From JARRLC01 sp050290865 (GTDB lineage: Bacteria; Pseudomonadota; Alphaproteobacteria; Rhizobiales; Rhodomicrobiaceae): a stretch of 64,000 nt of DNA. Position 1 is the stretch's first letter, and every line of letters begins with the position of its first letter. The position numbers and the translations under genes are program-made. The stretch spans positions 124,001-188,000 of the forward strand of contig JBNKIW010000002.1 of assembly GCA_050290865.1 (NCBI GenBank), given 5' to 3'. The notes under the pieces are model-generated. The model was not told the origin of the DNA. It did no database searches and worked only from the letters and a program-made list of their open reading frames with translations. Shown in pieces: positions 25,592 through 33,867 of the stretch.

Positions 25592-25723
25592 TAATTGTGC
25601 TCCTCATTCGGGGAGTTGCCCTGGTTTCGGCGGAAGGACGACCGTCGCCGGGGCGCTTCGATGCCTGCCCTACGTGTCCTTCCTGCCATCCCCGCCTTCG
25701 CGGGAATGACAGGCGAGAGCGCC

Positions 25724-26620
25724 TCAGCCTGCGGCGGCGGCCTTCGCGGCCTCCTTGGCGGCCAGCTCGGCGAGCATCTGCTCGTCGCTCTTCATGATGC
25801 CGAAGTCGAGCAGCATCTGCTCCAGCTCTTCCATGGTGATCGGCGTCGGGATCGTGCCCTTGCCGGAGTTCGCATGGATCTTCTCGGCGAGCGTGCGATA
25901 TTCTTGCGCCTGCTTGCTGTCCGGGGCGTATTGCAGCACCGTCATCTTGCGCAGCTCGGCATGCTGCACGATGTTGTCGCGCGGCACGAAGTGGATGAGC
26001 TTGGAGTTGAGCCGGGCCGCCAGCGCTTCGGAAAGGTCAAGTTCGCGGTCGGTCTGGCGCTCGTTGCAGATGAGGCCGCCGAGGCGCACGCCGCCGGAAT
26101 GGGCATACTTCAGAATGCCCTTGGCGATGTTGTTGGCGGCATAGAGTGCCATCATCTCGCCAGACATGACGATGTAGATTTCCTGCGCCTTGTTCTCGCG
26201 GATGGGCATGGCGAAACCACCACACACCACGTCGCCCAGCACGTCGTAGGAGACATAGTCCACGTCGTCATAGGCGCCGTTTTCTTCGAGGAAATTGATG
26301 GCGGTGATCACGCCGCGGCCCGCGCAGCCGACCCCCGGCTCCGGACCGCCGGATTCGACGCATTTGATGTCCTTGTAGCCGACTTTCAGCACCTGATCGA
26401 GTTCGAGGTCCTCAACCGACCCTTCCTCGGCAGCCAGATGCAGCACTGTGTCCTGCGCCTTGGCATTCAGAATGAGGCGGGTTGAGTCGGCCTTGGGATC
26501 ACAGCCGACAATCAGGATCTTCTGGCCCAGTTCGACGAGCGCGGCGAGCGTGTTCTGGGAGGTGGTGGACTTGCCGATCCCGCCCTTCCCGTAGAATGCA
26601 ATCTGGCGTAGAGAGCCCAT
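25724..26620 (-). CDS. nifH: Nitrogenase iron protein (dinitrogenase reductase)
   Basis: A 298-residue ATPase that delivers electrons to the MoFe protein and is also needed for FeMo-co synthesis. The P-loop Gly-Lys-Gly-Gly-Ile-Gly-Lys-Ser is at residues 11-18. The single [4Fe-4S] cluster is held between subunits by Cys99 and Cys133. Arg102, in Gly-Arg-Gly-Val, is the position ADP-ribosylated by DraT in organisms that have it; draT is not in this window. It ends in an Ala/Lys-rich tail. AAGGAA precedes the ATG. It is the first gene of the nif run, behind a NifA/sigma-54 promoter. Confidence 0.98.
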   Translation of the reverse strand: MGSLRQIAFYGKGGIGKSTTSQNTLAALVELGQKILIVGCDPKADSTRLILNAKAQDTVLHLAAEEGSVEDLELDQVLKVGYKDIKCVESGGPEPGVGCAGRGVITAINFLEENGAYDDVDYVSYDVLGDVVCGGFAMPIRENKAQEIYIVMSGEMMALYAANNIAKGILKYAHSGGVRLGGLICNERQTDRELDLSEALAARLNSKLIHFVPRDNIVQHAELRKMTVLQYAPDSKQAQEYRTLAEKIHANSGKGTIPTPITMEELEQMLLDFGIMKSDEQMLAELAAKEAAKAAAAG

Positions 26621-26691
26621 GGTCTGTTCCTTGAGTTTCAGCGTTTGCCGTGGTGTCGGGGCGGCGCTGCTGGAGCCGCCTGCCCCTTCTG

Positions 26692-26707
26692 TGCAATGGG
26701 CGTGCCA
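26692..26707 (-). promoter_or_regulatory. Sigma-54 (RpoN) promoter of nifH
   Basis: On the minus strand the sequence reads TGGCAC-GCCCA-TTGCA, an exact match to the -24/-12 consensus TGGCAC-N5-TTGCA. It lies 72 bp before the nifH ATG, in the right orientation. Confidence 0.95.
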
Positions 26708-26787
26708 GTTTTTTGTGTGTTGGGAAAATGCGCGTTATTTCATTGCCTTACCTGGACGATATCCCGGAAAGGCGCGCGTGATACCTG

Positions 26788-26803
26788 TGTCGGTAAGACG
26801 ACA
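26788..26803 (-). promoter_or_regulatory. NifA upstream activator sequence
   Basis: The sequence TGT-CGGTAAGACG-ACA fits the NifA site TGT-N10-ACA exactly. It lies about 80 bp upstream of the -24 element, the usual spacing for NifA acting by DNA looping. The site is symmetric, so the strand follows nifH. Confidence 0.9.
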
Positions 26804-26950
26804 AACACGCGCGAAGCGTGTCGGGAGCGGTTCACGGCAGAAGGCGGCATCCGGCGTCGCAGCTCCGCCGGCCGGTAGCGCGACCGCTCAGCATCACCGG
26901 CCCGGCCGAGGGGCCGTCCAATGCGCCACTTCCAGTGACGCGACATGGCA

Positions 26951-26996
26951 TTTCAGTCGCGGCAAGTGGGGCAGGACTTCTCGCGGGGCGTACTAG
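26951..26996. repeat. Palindromic repeat A, copy 2 (half element)
   Basis: This stretch carries the loop and right half of repeat A: GTCGCGGCAAGTGGGGCAGG, then ACTTCTCGCGGGGCGTACTAG. The paired left arm is missing, so it is a truncated copy. Its terminal CTAG supplies the TAG stop codon of the tandem-repeat protein gene, which ends at 26993. Confidence 0.65.
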
Positions 26997-27844
26997 CCGC
27001 CCGTCCGCGAGGCGCGCCACGCCGCGAAGCGCTGCTCTTTGCCCGCGGCATCATACGCCTCGAACTCGGCCCATTCACGAGCCAGCGCCTCGCGTTCAGC
27101 AAGTTCGTCCTGCTCCGCCTGCTGCTGAGCAAGATAATCCCGATGCGCCTCTTCCATCACCTGGAGCAGATTGCGCTGGTTGGCCGCAAGGCGGGAGTCG
27201 CGCATCAGGCGTTCCTGATCGTCCGGGCTCAGCCGCGCCAGCAGGGCGGCTCTTTCCTCCGCTGTCGGCGAGCGCAGCTCTGCGGGTACCGCTCGCCAGG
27301 CAAAATTATTACAGGTTTGGACAAGACGCTGCAGATCGCTCTCCGCGTGACGCCTGGCGTTGGCAAATGCGGCCGGCATCTGCAGCAGGAGGCCCACCCT
27401 CTCCGTCTGCTCGGCCTGAACTTCGGGGCTCACCGGCTCGTCGCAAACGAGACTGGCATCGAACTGATCATGTTCCTGCGGCTCAGCCTGCGCCTGAGCG
27501 AGAGATTGCTCATACGCCTCTTCCATCTGCACGATCAGAATGCGCTGTCTGGCTGCAAGGCGGGACTCATTCAAGAGCTTCTCGCGGTCCTCGGCGCTTA
27601 GGCGCTCCAGCAGAGCAGCCTTTTCTTCCGGGGTGGGCGCGCGCAGGTCCGCCGGCACCGATCGCCACGCAAGGCGGTTGCACACGCTGACGAGCCTGCG
27701 CATTTCGTTGTGCGCGTGGAGCCGGGCGTTGGCGAACGCATTAGGCATCTGCAGCAAACGCTCCACCGACCGGCCCTGCTCGGCCGCCACTTCGTCACTC
27801 ACCGGCTCGTCCCAAACGAGGCTGGCATCAAATTCTTCGCTCAT
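26993..27844 (-). CDS. Uncharacterised protein made of two tandem ~115-residue repeats
   Basis: I do not recognise a family. The 283-residue protein has no signal peptide or membrane helix and is rich in Glu, Ala, Arg and Gln, so it should be helical and soluble. Residues 5-119 and 128-242 are two copies of one unit, 73 of 115 positions identical by hand alignment. Each unit begins Phe-Asp-Ala-Ser-Leu-Val-x-Asp-Glu-Pro-Val-Ser, then has Leu-Leu-Gln-Met-Pro-x-Ala-Phe-Ala-Asn-Ala-Arg and one invariant Cys-Asn-x-x-Ala-Trp-Arg-x-Val-Pro. Both end in a Met-Glu-Glu-Ala helix. A 40-residue acidic coiled tail follows. GGGAAG precedes the ATG at 27844. It points towards nifH and stops 190 bp before the NifA site. 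Confidence 0.75.
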   Translation of the reverse strand: MSEEFDASLVWDEPVSDEVAAEQGRSVERLLQMPNAFANARLHAHNEMRRLVSVCNRLAWRSVPADLRAPTPEEKAALLERLSAEDREKLLNESRLAARQRILIVQMEEAYEQSLAQAQAEPQEHDQFDASLVCDEPVSPEVQAEQTERVGLLLQMPAAFANARRHAESDLQRLVQTCNNFAWRAVPAELRSPTAEERAALLARLSPDDQERLMRDSRLAANQRNLLQVMEEAHRDYLAQQQAEQDELAEREALAREWAEFEAYDAAGKEQRFAAWRASRTGG

Positions 27845-27981
27845 GTCTGTCTTCCCTTCGTGCCCCACTCGCACTGACGCCTGCGCGTACCAGTACCAAG
27901 TCCTAAGCCGGTTTTCTCAGGAAGCCAACGAAAGCCTGCGGAGACTCTTGAATAGGCGTCATTTTCCCGCACGCAGCCCGC

Positions 27982-28584
27982 TCAGCGCCGGCGGAAATGC
28001 CCGCGCACATACGTGCCGTCCCGGCGGAAATAGCCGCGCACCCATACCGGAGCGGGGAAGAGTTTCCGGCCACCGCGGGCACGCGCCCTCTTGTTCCTGG
28101 CAGCCCGTCTGGCGCTGACACGCGAGCGGTGCCGCCACTTGGCCGGATTTTCGAAAGTGCCAGCCCAGAGCCCGCGTTTCGCCGCTTTCGCCGCTCTCTC
28201 ATCCGCCACATAAGCCTTCGAGTATTTGCGGTAGGCGACGGCATGGCCTTGGCGGACCATCCAGCGGTTGAGATTGACCTTACCGGCCCGGCAGACGGCG
28301 ACGGTTCGGTCGTATCTGTCGATCTCTCTTTTTTTGCAGATCACCGTCCGGCGGCCGATACGGTCCGCGAGCGCGGTGGCGGCGCGCTTGCCGCATTGAT
28401 AGCGTTGCCCATCCCTCTGGCAGAGTTGACGGCTCTCGGGCGCGTCGATCCCGGCGAGACGGATGCGCTGGCCATGGATTTCGATCGTGTCGCCGTCAAT
28501 GACTGATGCCGTGCCGGTAACCGTCAAGGCAGGAGCCGCGGTCGCCGCCAGGAGCCACAAGAAAAAACCGAGAACTAGCCGCAT
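27982..28584 (-). CDS. Secreted thermonuclease-family (SNase-like) nuclease
   Basis: A 200-residue protein with an N-terminal signal peptide (about 1-19, cleaved after Ala-Pro-Ala) and a staphylococcal-nuclease domain (about 20-145). Catalytic landmarks are Asp-Gly-Asp-Thr-Ile, Arg-Leu-Ala-Gly-Ile-Asp-Ala-Pro-Glu and Asp-Arg-Tyr-Asp-Arg, giving the Ca2+-binding acids and the two Arg. Three or four Cys may form disulfides. The C-terminal Arg-rich tail has two copies of a Val-Arg-Gly-Tyr/His-Phe-Arg-Arg-like motif also found at the ends of other periplasmic proteins. It lies 137 bp upstream of the tandem-repeat gene on the same strand. Confidence 0.87.
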   Translation of the reverse strand: MRLVLGFFLWLLAATAAPALTVTGTASVIDGDTIEIHGQRIRLAGIDAPESRQLCQRDGQRYQCGKRAATALADRIGRRTVICKKREIDRYDRTVAVCRAGKVNLNRWMVRQGHAVAYRKYSKAYVADERAAKAAKRGLWAGTFENPAKWRHRSRVSARRAARNKRARARGGRKLFPAPVWVRGYFRRDGTYVRGHFRRR

Positions 28585-28671
28585 CTGCTGATCCCCCCCG
28601 AATCGATCAGTTGCTCACGCCCAAGGTAGCGGCAGCCGATGGCCGCTCGCAAGCGTGAGCCGCGCGCCTGT

Positions 28672-29013
28672 TCAAATGTCGGGCAGACTGCCGAGAATCT
28701 GGAGGAGGAAGCCGCCGGAAATCATGACCAGCGCGACCGTAAACCACCCGCGCCGCATGCCGAGCGCCGTCCGGGTCCGCCGGATTCGTTCGCTGAAGCG
28801 CATCTGGTCTTTGAGCCGGTCGATCTGCTTGAACCCGGGATTGTCCTCCGGGCGCATTTCGCGGAGCCGCTGCATCTGGCGCTCCTGCTGCGCGATCGCC
28901 ATCTCGCGCTCATCGGCCTTCAGAGCGATCCACCATTCGTATGAAAGCAGAAGGACGCCGACGAAATCGAGACTCAATCCGGCTATGTTCAGCCATTGAT
29001 GCAGATACAGCAT
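28672..29013 (-). CDS. Two-helix membrane protein of unknown function
   Basis: A 113-residue protein with a hydrophobic helix near residues 8-30, a charged, Glu/Arg/Met-rich cytoplasmic-type middle segment (about 35-85, likely coiled coil) and a second helix near 90-108. No family was recognised. The frame begins at a TTG at 29025, but the ATG at 29013 directly after GGGGAGGGG is preferred. It lies between the antiporter gene and the nuclease gene on the same strand. Confidence 0.65.
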   Translation of the reverse strand: MLYLHQWLNIAGLSLDFVGVLLLSYEWWIALKADEREMAIAQQERQMQRLREMRPEDNPGFKQIDRLKDQMRFSERIRRTRTALGMRRGWFTVALVMISGGFLLQILGSLPDI

Positions 29014-29133
29014 GCCCCTCCCCAATGCCCACGGTTACGGACGAAAAAACATGCCTTTAGCCATAGATACGACTTGTGGCGCAATAAAGAAACGGCCGCG
29101 CAGAAGCGCGAAGACGGGCGCCGGTTGTCGCCG

Positions 29134-30936
29134 CTACCGTTTTCGGACGGAGGATGCGTCTCCATCCTCACCTCTGTCTTCAGCGGCGTCCTCCGCGAAG
29201 ATCTCGGCCAGTTCTTCCGATTGTTTGAGCGCCCGCAGCCGCAGTTTTTCAACGTCGGAGCGGTATTTATAATCGTCATAGAGCCGGCGCTCGTCCCTTT
29301 CCTTGAAGGTCTCCACGATCCATTTCGCGCGAGGTCCAGACGTGCCCAGGCCGCGCAGCAATTCCTGCGTCATATCGAGAGAGGAGAGAAAGGTCTCGCG
29401 CTCGATATTCTCGATCCCCAGATCCATCAGCCGGTGCACGTGCTGGCGATTGCGGGCGCGGGCGTAAATGGGGACCTGCGGAAAATGCCGGCGAACGATC
29501 TCCGCGGTGCGTATCGATGCCTCGACGTCGTCGATGGCGAGCACGAAGGCGCGAGCCTTCTTCAACCTCGCGGCTTCGAGAATGCCAAGACGGCTGGCGT
29601 CGCCGTAATAGATCTTGTTGCCGTACTGGTTGATGAAACTCACATGCTCGACGCTGATGTCCAGGGCGGTGAACGGCACGCCGGTGGCGCGCAGCACGCG
29701 GGCGACGATCTGGCCGACGCGGCCAAAGCCGGCGATCACCACGTGGCCGTCCTTTTTCGGCAAAGCGTCGTACTGCGGCTCGGGTTTGCTGCGGAATTTG
29801 CAGCTCAAATCGTCGAGTGCGAGCAGGAGCGGCGTGGCAGCCATGGAAAGCGTGACCGCCACCGCGACGAGATCGGCGACCTGCCGGTTCACCACATCGC
29901 CCGCGGCGATGGCGGCAAGAATGACGAATGCGAACTCGCCCCCTTGCGAGACGGCGATGGCGAGGCGCCGCGAAGGCCGGTCGCCGATCCCCTGCCAGCG
30001 CCCGACGGCGTAGAGCACGGCTGCCTTCACGGCCACGATGCTCCCGACCACCGCAAAAACCAGGTCCGTCCGCACGAACAGGAGATGCGTATTCAGCGAC
30101 ATGCCGACCGTCATGAAGAACAGCCCCAGAAGCAGTCCCTCGAAGGGTGCGATGTCCGACTCGATCTGGTGCCGGTATTCGGAATCGGCCAGGAGAATGC
30201 CGGCCAGAAACGCGCCGAGCGATGCTGACATGCCGATCCGGTCCATGAGAAACACGACGGTGACAATGGTCAGAAGCGCGCTCGCGGTCATTGCCTCGCG
30301 GACGCCGGTGGAGGCGATGAGGCGGTACAGCGGGTTCAGGATGAAACGTCCGACCACAATGATGGCGGCGATGACGGCGATGCTTTCCGCCAGGCCGAGG
30401 ATGGTGATGCCGCTGACGCCCTTCATGGCGAAAAACGGCACCACAGCGATGATGGGAATGGCGGCGATGTCCTGGAACAGCAGGATGGAAAACGACAAGC
30501 GTCCGTGACGCGCCGTCAACTCGCCTCTCTCCTCCAGCGTCTGCAGGGCGAAAGCCGTGGAGGACAGAGACAGCGCGAGGCCGATCAGCAGCGCGGCGCC
30601 AGCTCCGAGCCCCCAATACCACGCGAGCATGGTGAAGATCAGCGCCGACGCGGCGACCTGCACGCCGCCTGCACCGAAGATGGCGGCGCGCATCGCCCAC
30701 AGGCGGAGTGGCCGCAGCTCCAGACCGATGAGGAACAGGAACATTGCCACGCCCAGTTCCGCCATATGCCGCAGTTCCTCCGGCTTGCCGAGCATGGAGC
30801 GAAGGCCCGTTTCGCTGATCAGGATACCCGCGAGCAAATAGCCGAGGATCGAGCCGATATGCCCCCGCCTCCCCAGCGGGGCCGCGACCGCGGCAAGGGC
30901 AAGAAACACGAGAAGTTGTAGCAGTAGGCCGTTCAT
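29134..30936 (-). CDS. CPA2-family monovalent cation:proton antiporter (KefB/KefC-like)
   Basis: A 600-residue inner-membrane protein. The N-terminal two-thirds (about 1-380) has 12-13 helices of the Na+/H+ exchanger fold. A cytoplasmic TrkA-N (RCK) domain follows at about 410-530, with the Gly-Phe-Gly-Arg-Val-Gly nucleotide-binding loop near 417. The C-terminal 70 residues are highly charged. This architecture exchanges K+ (or Na+) for protons, with gating by NAD(H) or glutathione adducts in characterised Kef proteins. The frame runs upstream to 31098; the ATG at 30936 gives the normal hydrophobic N-terminus. Its ribosome-binding site is weak. Confidence 0.92.
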   Translation of the reverse strand: MNGLLLQLLVFLALAAVAAPLGRRGHIGSILGYLLAGILISETGLRSMLGKPEELRHMAELGVAMFLFLIGLELRPLRLWAMRAAIFGAGGVQVAASALIFTMLAWYWGLGAGAALLIGLALSLSSTAFALQTLEERGELTARHGRLSFSILLFQDIAAIPIIAVVPFFAMKGVSGITILGLAESIAVIAAIIVVGRFILNPLYRLIASTGVREAMTASALLTIVTVVFLMDRIGMSASLGAFLAGILLADSEYRHQIESDIAPFEGLLLGLFFMTVGMSLNTHLLFVRTDLVFAVVGSIVAVKAAVLYAVGRWQGIGDRPSRRLAIAVSQGGEFAFVILAAIAAGDVVNRQVADLVAVAVTLSMAATPLLLALDDLSCKFRSKPEPQYDALPKKDGHVVIAGFGRVGQIVARVLRATGVPFTALDISVEHVSFINQYGNKIYYGDASRLGILEAARLKKARAFVLAIDDVEASIRTAEIVRRHFPQVPIYARARNRQHVHRLMDLGIENIERETFLSSLDMTQELLRGLGTSGPRAKWIVETFKERDERRLYDDYKYRSDVEKLRLRALKQSEELAEIFAEDAAEDRGEDGDASSVRKR

Positions 30937-31357
30937 GGCTTGCTCGCTAAGAATGATCGCTCCGCAAATGCGCTGGCGGAGCCGTGTTATCCGCATTCTG
31001 TTGTGTGCAGACAGAACGATTGCTTGCGCAAAAAGCGCTCCGGAAGTCCGGTCCAGCACAGCCCTTCGCCGAGTTCGCCCCCGGTTCGCCGCGCGCACGT
31101 TCGGCGAACTTGCTTCGGATAGACTGTACTCATGGCAGTCGCACGGCGGCCAACGGCGCCGGATCCGTCACCACGGGTGAAGGTGGCGAAGCGATCTCCC
31201 TCCGGTCGTACGCGCGCGCGCTCGGCACAATCTGCCTCAGCGAACGGCTGTGATCAACGACCGGCTTGAACTTTGATGCCTCGCCTCGCAGGTGCTTGCG
31301 CATTTCGTGTTCCCTGCTTAAAGGAGCGGCGGGCGAGATCGGTATACGGAGAGCGAA
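30937..31357. other. Intergenic region with palindromic repeat B copy 2
   Basis: This 421 bp region lies between divergent genes (antiporter and DUF4337). It contains repeat B copy 2 (31057-31132). The rest holds frames overlapping on both strands, none with a ribosome-binding site or recognisable product. Promoters for both flanking genes must lie here but are not identifiable by eye. Confidence 0.55.
31057..31132. repeat. Palindromic repeat B, copy 2
   Basis: It runs from CACAGCCC to the CTGTACT box. TTCGCCGA (31065-31072) and TCGGCGAA (31101-31108) are perfect inverted repeats. The right shoulder CGAACTTGCTTCGGAT is identical to copy 1. The left arm has diverged more than in the other copies. 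Confidence 0.55.
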
Positions 31358-31939
31358 ATGAGTCTGATCGAGGGACTGGAGTCCGATAACGGCAGAGACA
31401 ACAGACTTGTGGCGGTCTACATCGCCGCACTGGCGGTGCTGCTGGCGATATGTACCATCGGCGGGGACAATGCCGGCAAGAACGTGATCGTCGCGAGTAT
31501 CGACGTAACGGACACCTGGGCGTTTTTCCAGGCCCGGAACATCCGCCAGCAGAGTCTGCGGCTGGCGGCCGACGAATTGGAAATGCGGCTGCAGGAGCCG
31601 GGGCTGCCTGAGGCCGTCCGCAAGGCGATGCAGAAGAAGATCGCCAGCTACCGCGCCAAGGCTGACCGCTACCAAAGCGATCCCAAGGAAGGTGACGGCA
31701 AGAAGGAGCTGATGGCCAAGGCCAGAAAACTCGAAGCCGAACGTACGCTGGCTTTGAAGCAAGGCCCGTATTTCGACTATGGCGGCGGGCTGCTGCAGAT
31801 CGCCATCGTGCTGGCGTCCGCTTCGCTCATCCTGGGCGGAGCGTTGCTGCTCTGGGTGAGCTATGGCGCAGGTGTGCTCGGTGTCCTGCTCATGTTGAAC
31901 GCGTTCACACTTCTCGTCGAACTCCCGCTCCTGGGGTGA
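31358..31939 (+). CDS. DUF4337 family membrane protein
   Basis: A 193-residue protein with one membrane helix near residues 18-38, a long charged coiled-coil region (about 65-135) and two C-terminal helices (about 145-190). The Trp-Ala-Phe-Phe-Gln-Ala-Arg-Asn-Ile segment after the first helix is the diagnostic part of DUF4337. The family is widespread in Proteobacteria, but no function is assigned. The gene is monocistronic and is followed by a hairpin at 31946-31966. Confidence 0.85.
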   Translation: MSLIEGLESDNGRDNRLVAVYIAALAVLLAICTIGGDNAGKNVIVASIDVTDTWAFFQARNIRQQSLRLAADELEMRLQEPGLPEAVRKAMQKKIASYRAKADRYQSDPKEGDGKKELMAKARKLEAERTLALKQGPYFDYGGGLLQIAIVLASASLILGGALLLWVSYGAGVLGVLLMLNAFTLLVELPLLG

Positions 31940-31977
31940 ACGGCGCCGCTGGCGTGAGGCCAGCGCCCAAAACATAA

Positions 31978-32008
31978 AAGCCGCACGTGTGTCTCCGTGC
32001 GGCTTCGC
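31978..32008 (-). terminator. Rho-independent terminator downstream of ompW
   Basis: A 9 bp stem, AAGCCGCAC / GTGCGGCTT with a ten-base loop. On the minus strand it is followed by TTTTATGTTTT, so it best fits termination of the ompW transcript 120 bp after its stop. It could also act weakly for DUF4337 on the plus strand. Confidence 0.7.
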
Positions 32009-32124
32009 TTCTCTTGACGAACCGGAGACATCCTCCGCGGCGTCCCCGGCCCTGTCAGCCAATCAGAACGTGCGGGGCACCCACGAACACTGCCACACCG
32101 GCGTCCGTGGCCCCTGCCCGTCTG

Positions 32125-32883
32125 TTATTTCAGCGGCGTCGGGATGTAGCCGCCAAAGCGATAGCCGAGACCGACGCCGACGATCCACGGATCGATATCA
32201 ACATCGGTGGTGACAAGGTGGCCATCGCGATAGACGGAAAGATCGGTGTCGAGCCAGATCTTCTTGACGTCGATGTTCAGATACCAGTTGTTTCTCAGGC
32301 AAATGTCGAGACCGGCCTGCAGAGCCCAGCCGAAGCGGTTCTCCAGGTCGAGATCGGTATAGGTGTGGCCCGCATTCGCGCCCGCGGCATCCTCATTGAA
32401 GAACATCGTGTAGTTCACGCCCGCACCGACATACGGCTTGAGCCTGTTGTTGAGCTGGAAGTGGTATTGCACCAGGAGCGTGGGCGGCAGCAGCCAGACG
32501 TCACCGACATCTTCGCCAGCGATGATGCCCTTGCCATTGATATCATGCGGCGTGACCCCCGCGATCAGCTCGAAAGCGATGTTGGGGGTGATGAATAAAG
32601 TGAAATCCAGTTCGGGCACGACGGAATTGTCAATGCTTGCATCAAGGCCCGCGGTTGGCACGCCAGCGATGGTCCAGTTCGACGTGCTTTCCTCCGGGAT
32701 AACGCCGAGGACGCGCGCACGCACCATCCAGCTCCGTCCCGGATACTCCAATACGCACTCCTCGCAGGGCTCGACAACGACAGGCGCATCCTTCAGGCTG
32801 CCGCCGAGATCAGCCGCCTGTGCGCCAGCGCTCAGCGCCGTCACCCCCATGATCGCCAGAAGAAGGCTTGTTCCTACTTTCAT
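32125..32883 (-). CDS. ompW: OmpW family outer membrane protein
   Basis: A 252-residue protein with a signal peptide (about 1-23, cleaved at Ala-Gln-Ala-Ala-Asp). The mature part is OmpW-like: an eight-stranded barrel with Phe-Ile-Thr-Pro-Asn-Ile-Ala-Phe-Glu-Leu-Ile-Ala-Gly, then Pro-Pro-Thr-Leu-Leu-Val-Gln-Tyr-His and a Pro-Tyr-Val-Gly-Ala-Gly-Val-Asn-Tyr strand. The C-terminal Gly-Leu-Gly-Tyr-Arg-Phe is a barrel end, followed by a short extension. A Cys-Glu-Glu-Cys pair near residue 40 precedes the barrel and is unusual. OmpW proteins form small hydrophobic channels. Confidence 0.9.
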   Translation of the reverse strand: MKVGTSLLLAIMGVTALSAGAQAADLGGSLKDAPVVVEPCEECVLEYPGRSWMVRARVLGVIPEESTSNWTIAGVPTAGLDASIDNSVVPELDFTLFITPNIAFELIAGVTPHDINGKGIIAGEDVGDVWLLPPTLLVQYHFQLNNRLKPYVGAGVNYTMFFNEDAAGANAGHTYTDLDLENRFGWALQAGLDICLRNNWYLNIDVKKIWLDTDLSVYRDGHLVTTDVDIDPWIVGVGLGYRFGGYIPTPLK

Positions 32884-33062
32884 TGCAACCCCCGATGTAT
32901 GATTCGCATGCCATATATATTACAGGTTGCATTTGACGGCGCCACCTGTCTGGCGAGGGCGGTGGATGAATTCCCCTGACTGTTGCCATCGCGCGCCAGT
33001 CCTGTGTCTGCAGGGCGACAGCTGCTGCTGTGAGGCAGGGGGGCGCAGGCAGGGGCGGGCGG

Positions 33063-33635
33063 TCAGGTAAGCCGTGCGGCTTCGTTCTCTCGTTCCCACT
33101 GGAGGATGCGCTGATGCAGATCGCGGTATTCCGCTTCGACGGTGCCGCTGAAAAGCGGGTCCGTTTCAGAACACAGCCGGGCGTCCATCGCCTCCCAGTC
33201 CTCAGGCAGCAGCGATTCGAGCGCGGCGGGGAAGAGCGTGCGCTCCTCCTTTTCTATGTGTTTGCGCTGGTAGTTGATGAAGTCGCGGATGGCACCGGAA
33301 AATGTTTCCCGCAAGACCTCGTGATCGACCTGAATGCTCTCCACGATCAGCGCGAACCGCCGCAATCGGGCGGCTTCATTCTCGTGCTCGTCCTCGATAT
33401 CGGCGATGGCATCGGCCAAGGCTGGATTGCGCCTGGTCAGCGCCTCGAAGACGATGTCTTCTTTTGGATGGTGACAGTGATCCGGATACGCCTGGAAGTA
33501 ATGAATGATGGCCAGAAGAATGTCGTAATCCGGGCGCTCACCACGCTCGAATACACTTAACTCCTGTTCAAGAATACGAAGTAATTTGTCGATATTCTTG
33601 TGCTCTTCGCGCAGAAGCCGGATAATAGCCGTCAT
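33063..33635 (-). CDS. Hemerythrin HHE-domain protein
   Basis: A 190-residue soluble helical protein. The HHE cation-binding pattern is complete: Glu-His near residue 11, then His-Tyr-Phe-Gln-Ala-Tyr-Pro-Asp-His-Cys-His-His-Pro-Lys-Glu-Asp near 45-60, His near 84, and His-x-x-Lys-Glu-Glu near 127. These ligands bind a non-haem di-iron centre that can sense or handle O2 or NO. In a diazotroph an oxygen or NO role is plausible but unproven. It is preceded by a short AT-rich promoter-like zone (33700-33760). Confidence 0.9.
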   Translation of the reverse strand: MTAIIRLLREEHKNIDKLLRILEQELSVFERGERPDYDILLAIIHYFQAYPDHCHHPKEDIVFEALTRRNPALADAIADIEDEHENEAARLRRFALIVESIQVDHEVLRETFSGAIRDFINYQRKHIEKEERTLFPAALESLLPEDWEAMDARLCSETDPLFSGTVEAEYRDLHQRILQWERENEAARLT

Positions 33636-33867
33636 AAGTCAATACTCGCGCCTCGGATAGGATTGCGCGGACCGAACCTCGCTGCGAGGCTGGATAAGTC
33701 GCGCTGGCTTATAATGCCTAATTTACGATGCTTTCGTTAAAAAAATAGTGCGCAAATCGGCACACAGCCATGCGTCAACTCAAGACGGCCGGTGCTCCAT
33801 GTGCTGATTTCCATAAGCCGATCAATGAGATCGCCAGACGGGACGGTGCGTTGCCCCTGGTCGCAAA

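Larger units (their letters stand above)
26621..26992. other. nifH upstream regulatory region
   Basis: A 372 bp control region between the tandem-repeat protein gene and nifH. From nifH outwards it holds a ~70 bp leader, the sigma-54 promoter (26692-26707), an AT-richer segment (26708-26760), the NifA upstream activator sequence (26788-26803) and, at its far end, a partial palindromic repeat A. Frames crossing it on either strand have no support as genes. Confidence 0.85.

Noticed and set aside
25685..25710. The CCCGC-CTTC-GCGGG palindrome between nifH and nifD as a specific nif element
   Set aside because: Short palindromes of this form are common in many high-GC genomes, and nothing ties it to nif control.
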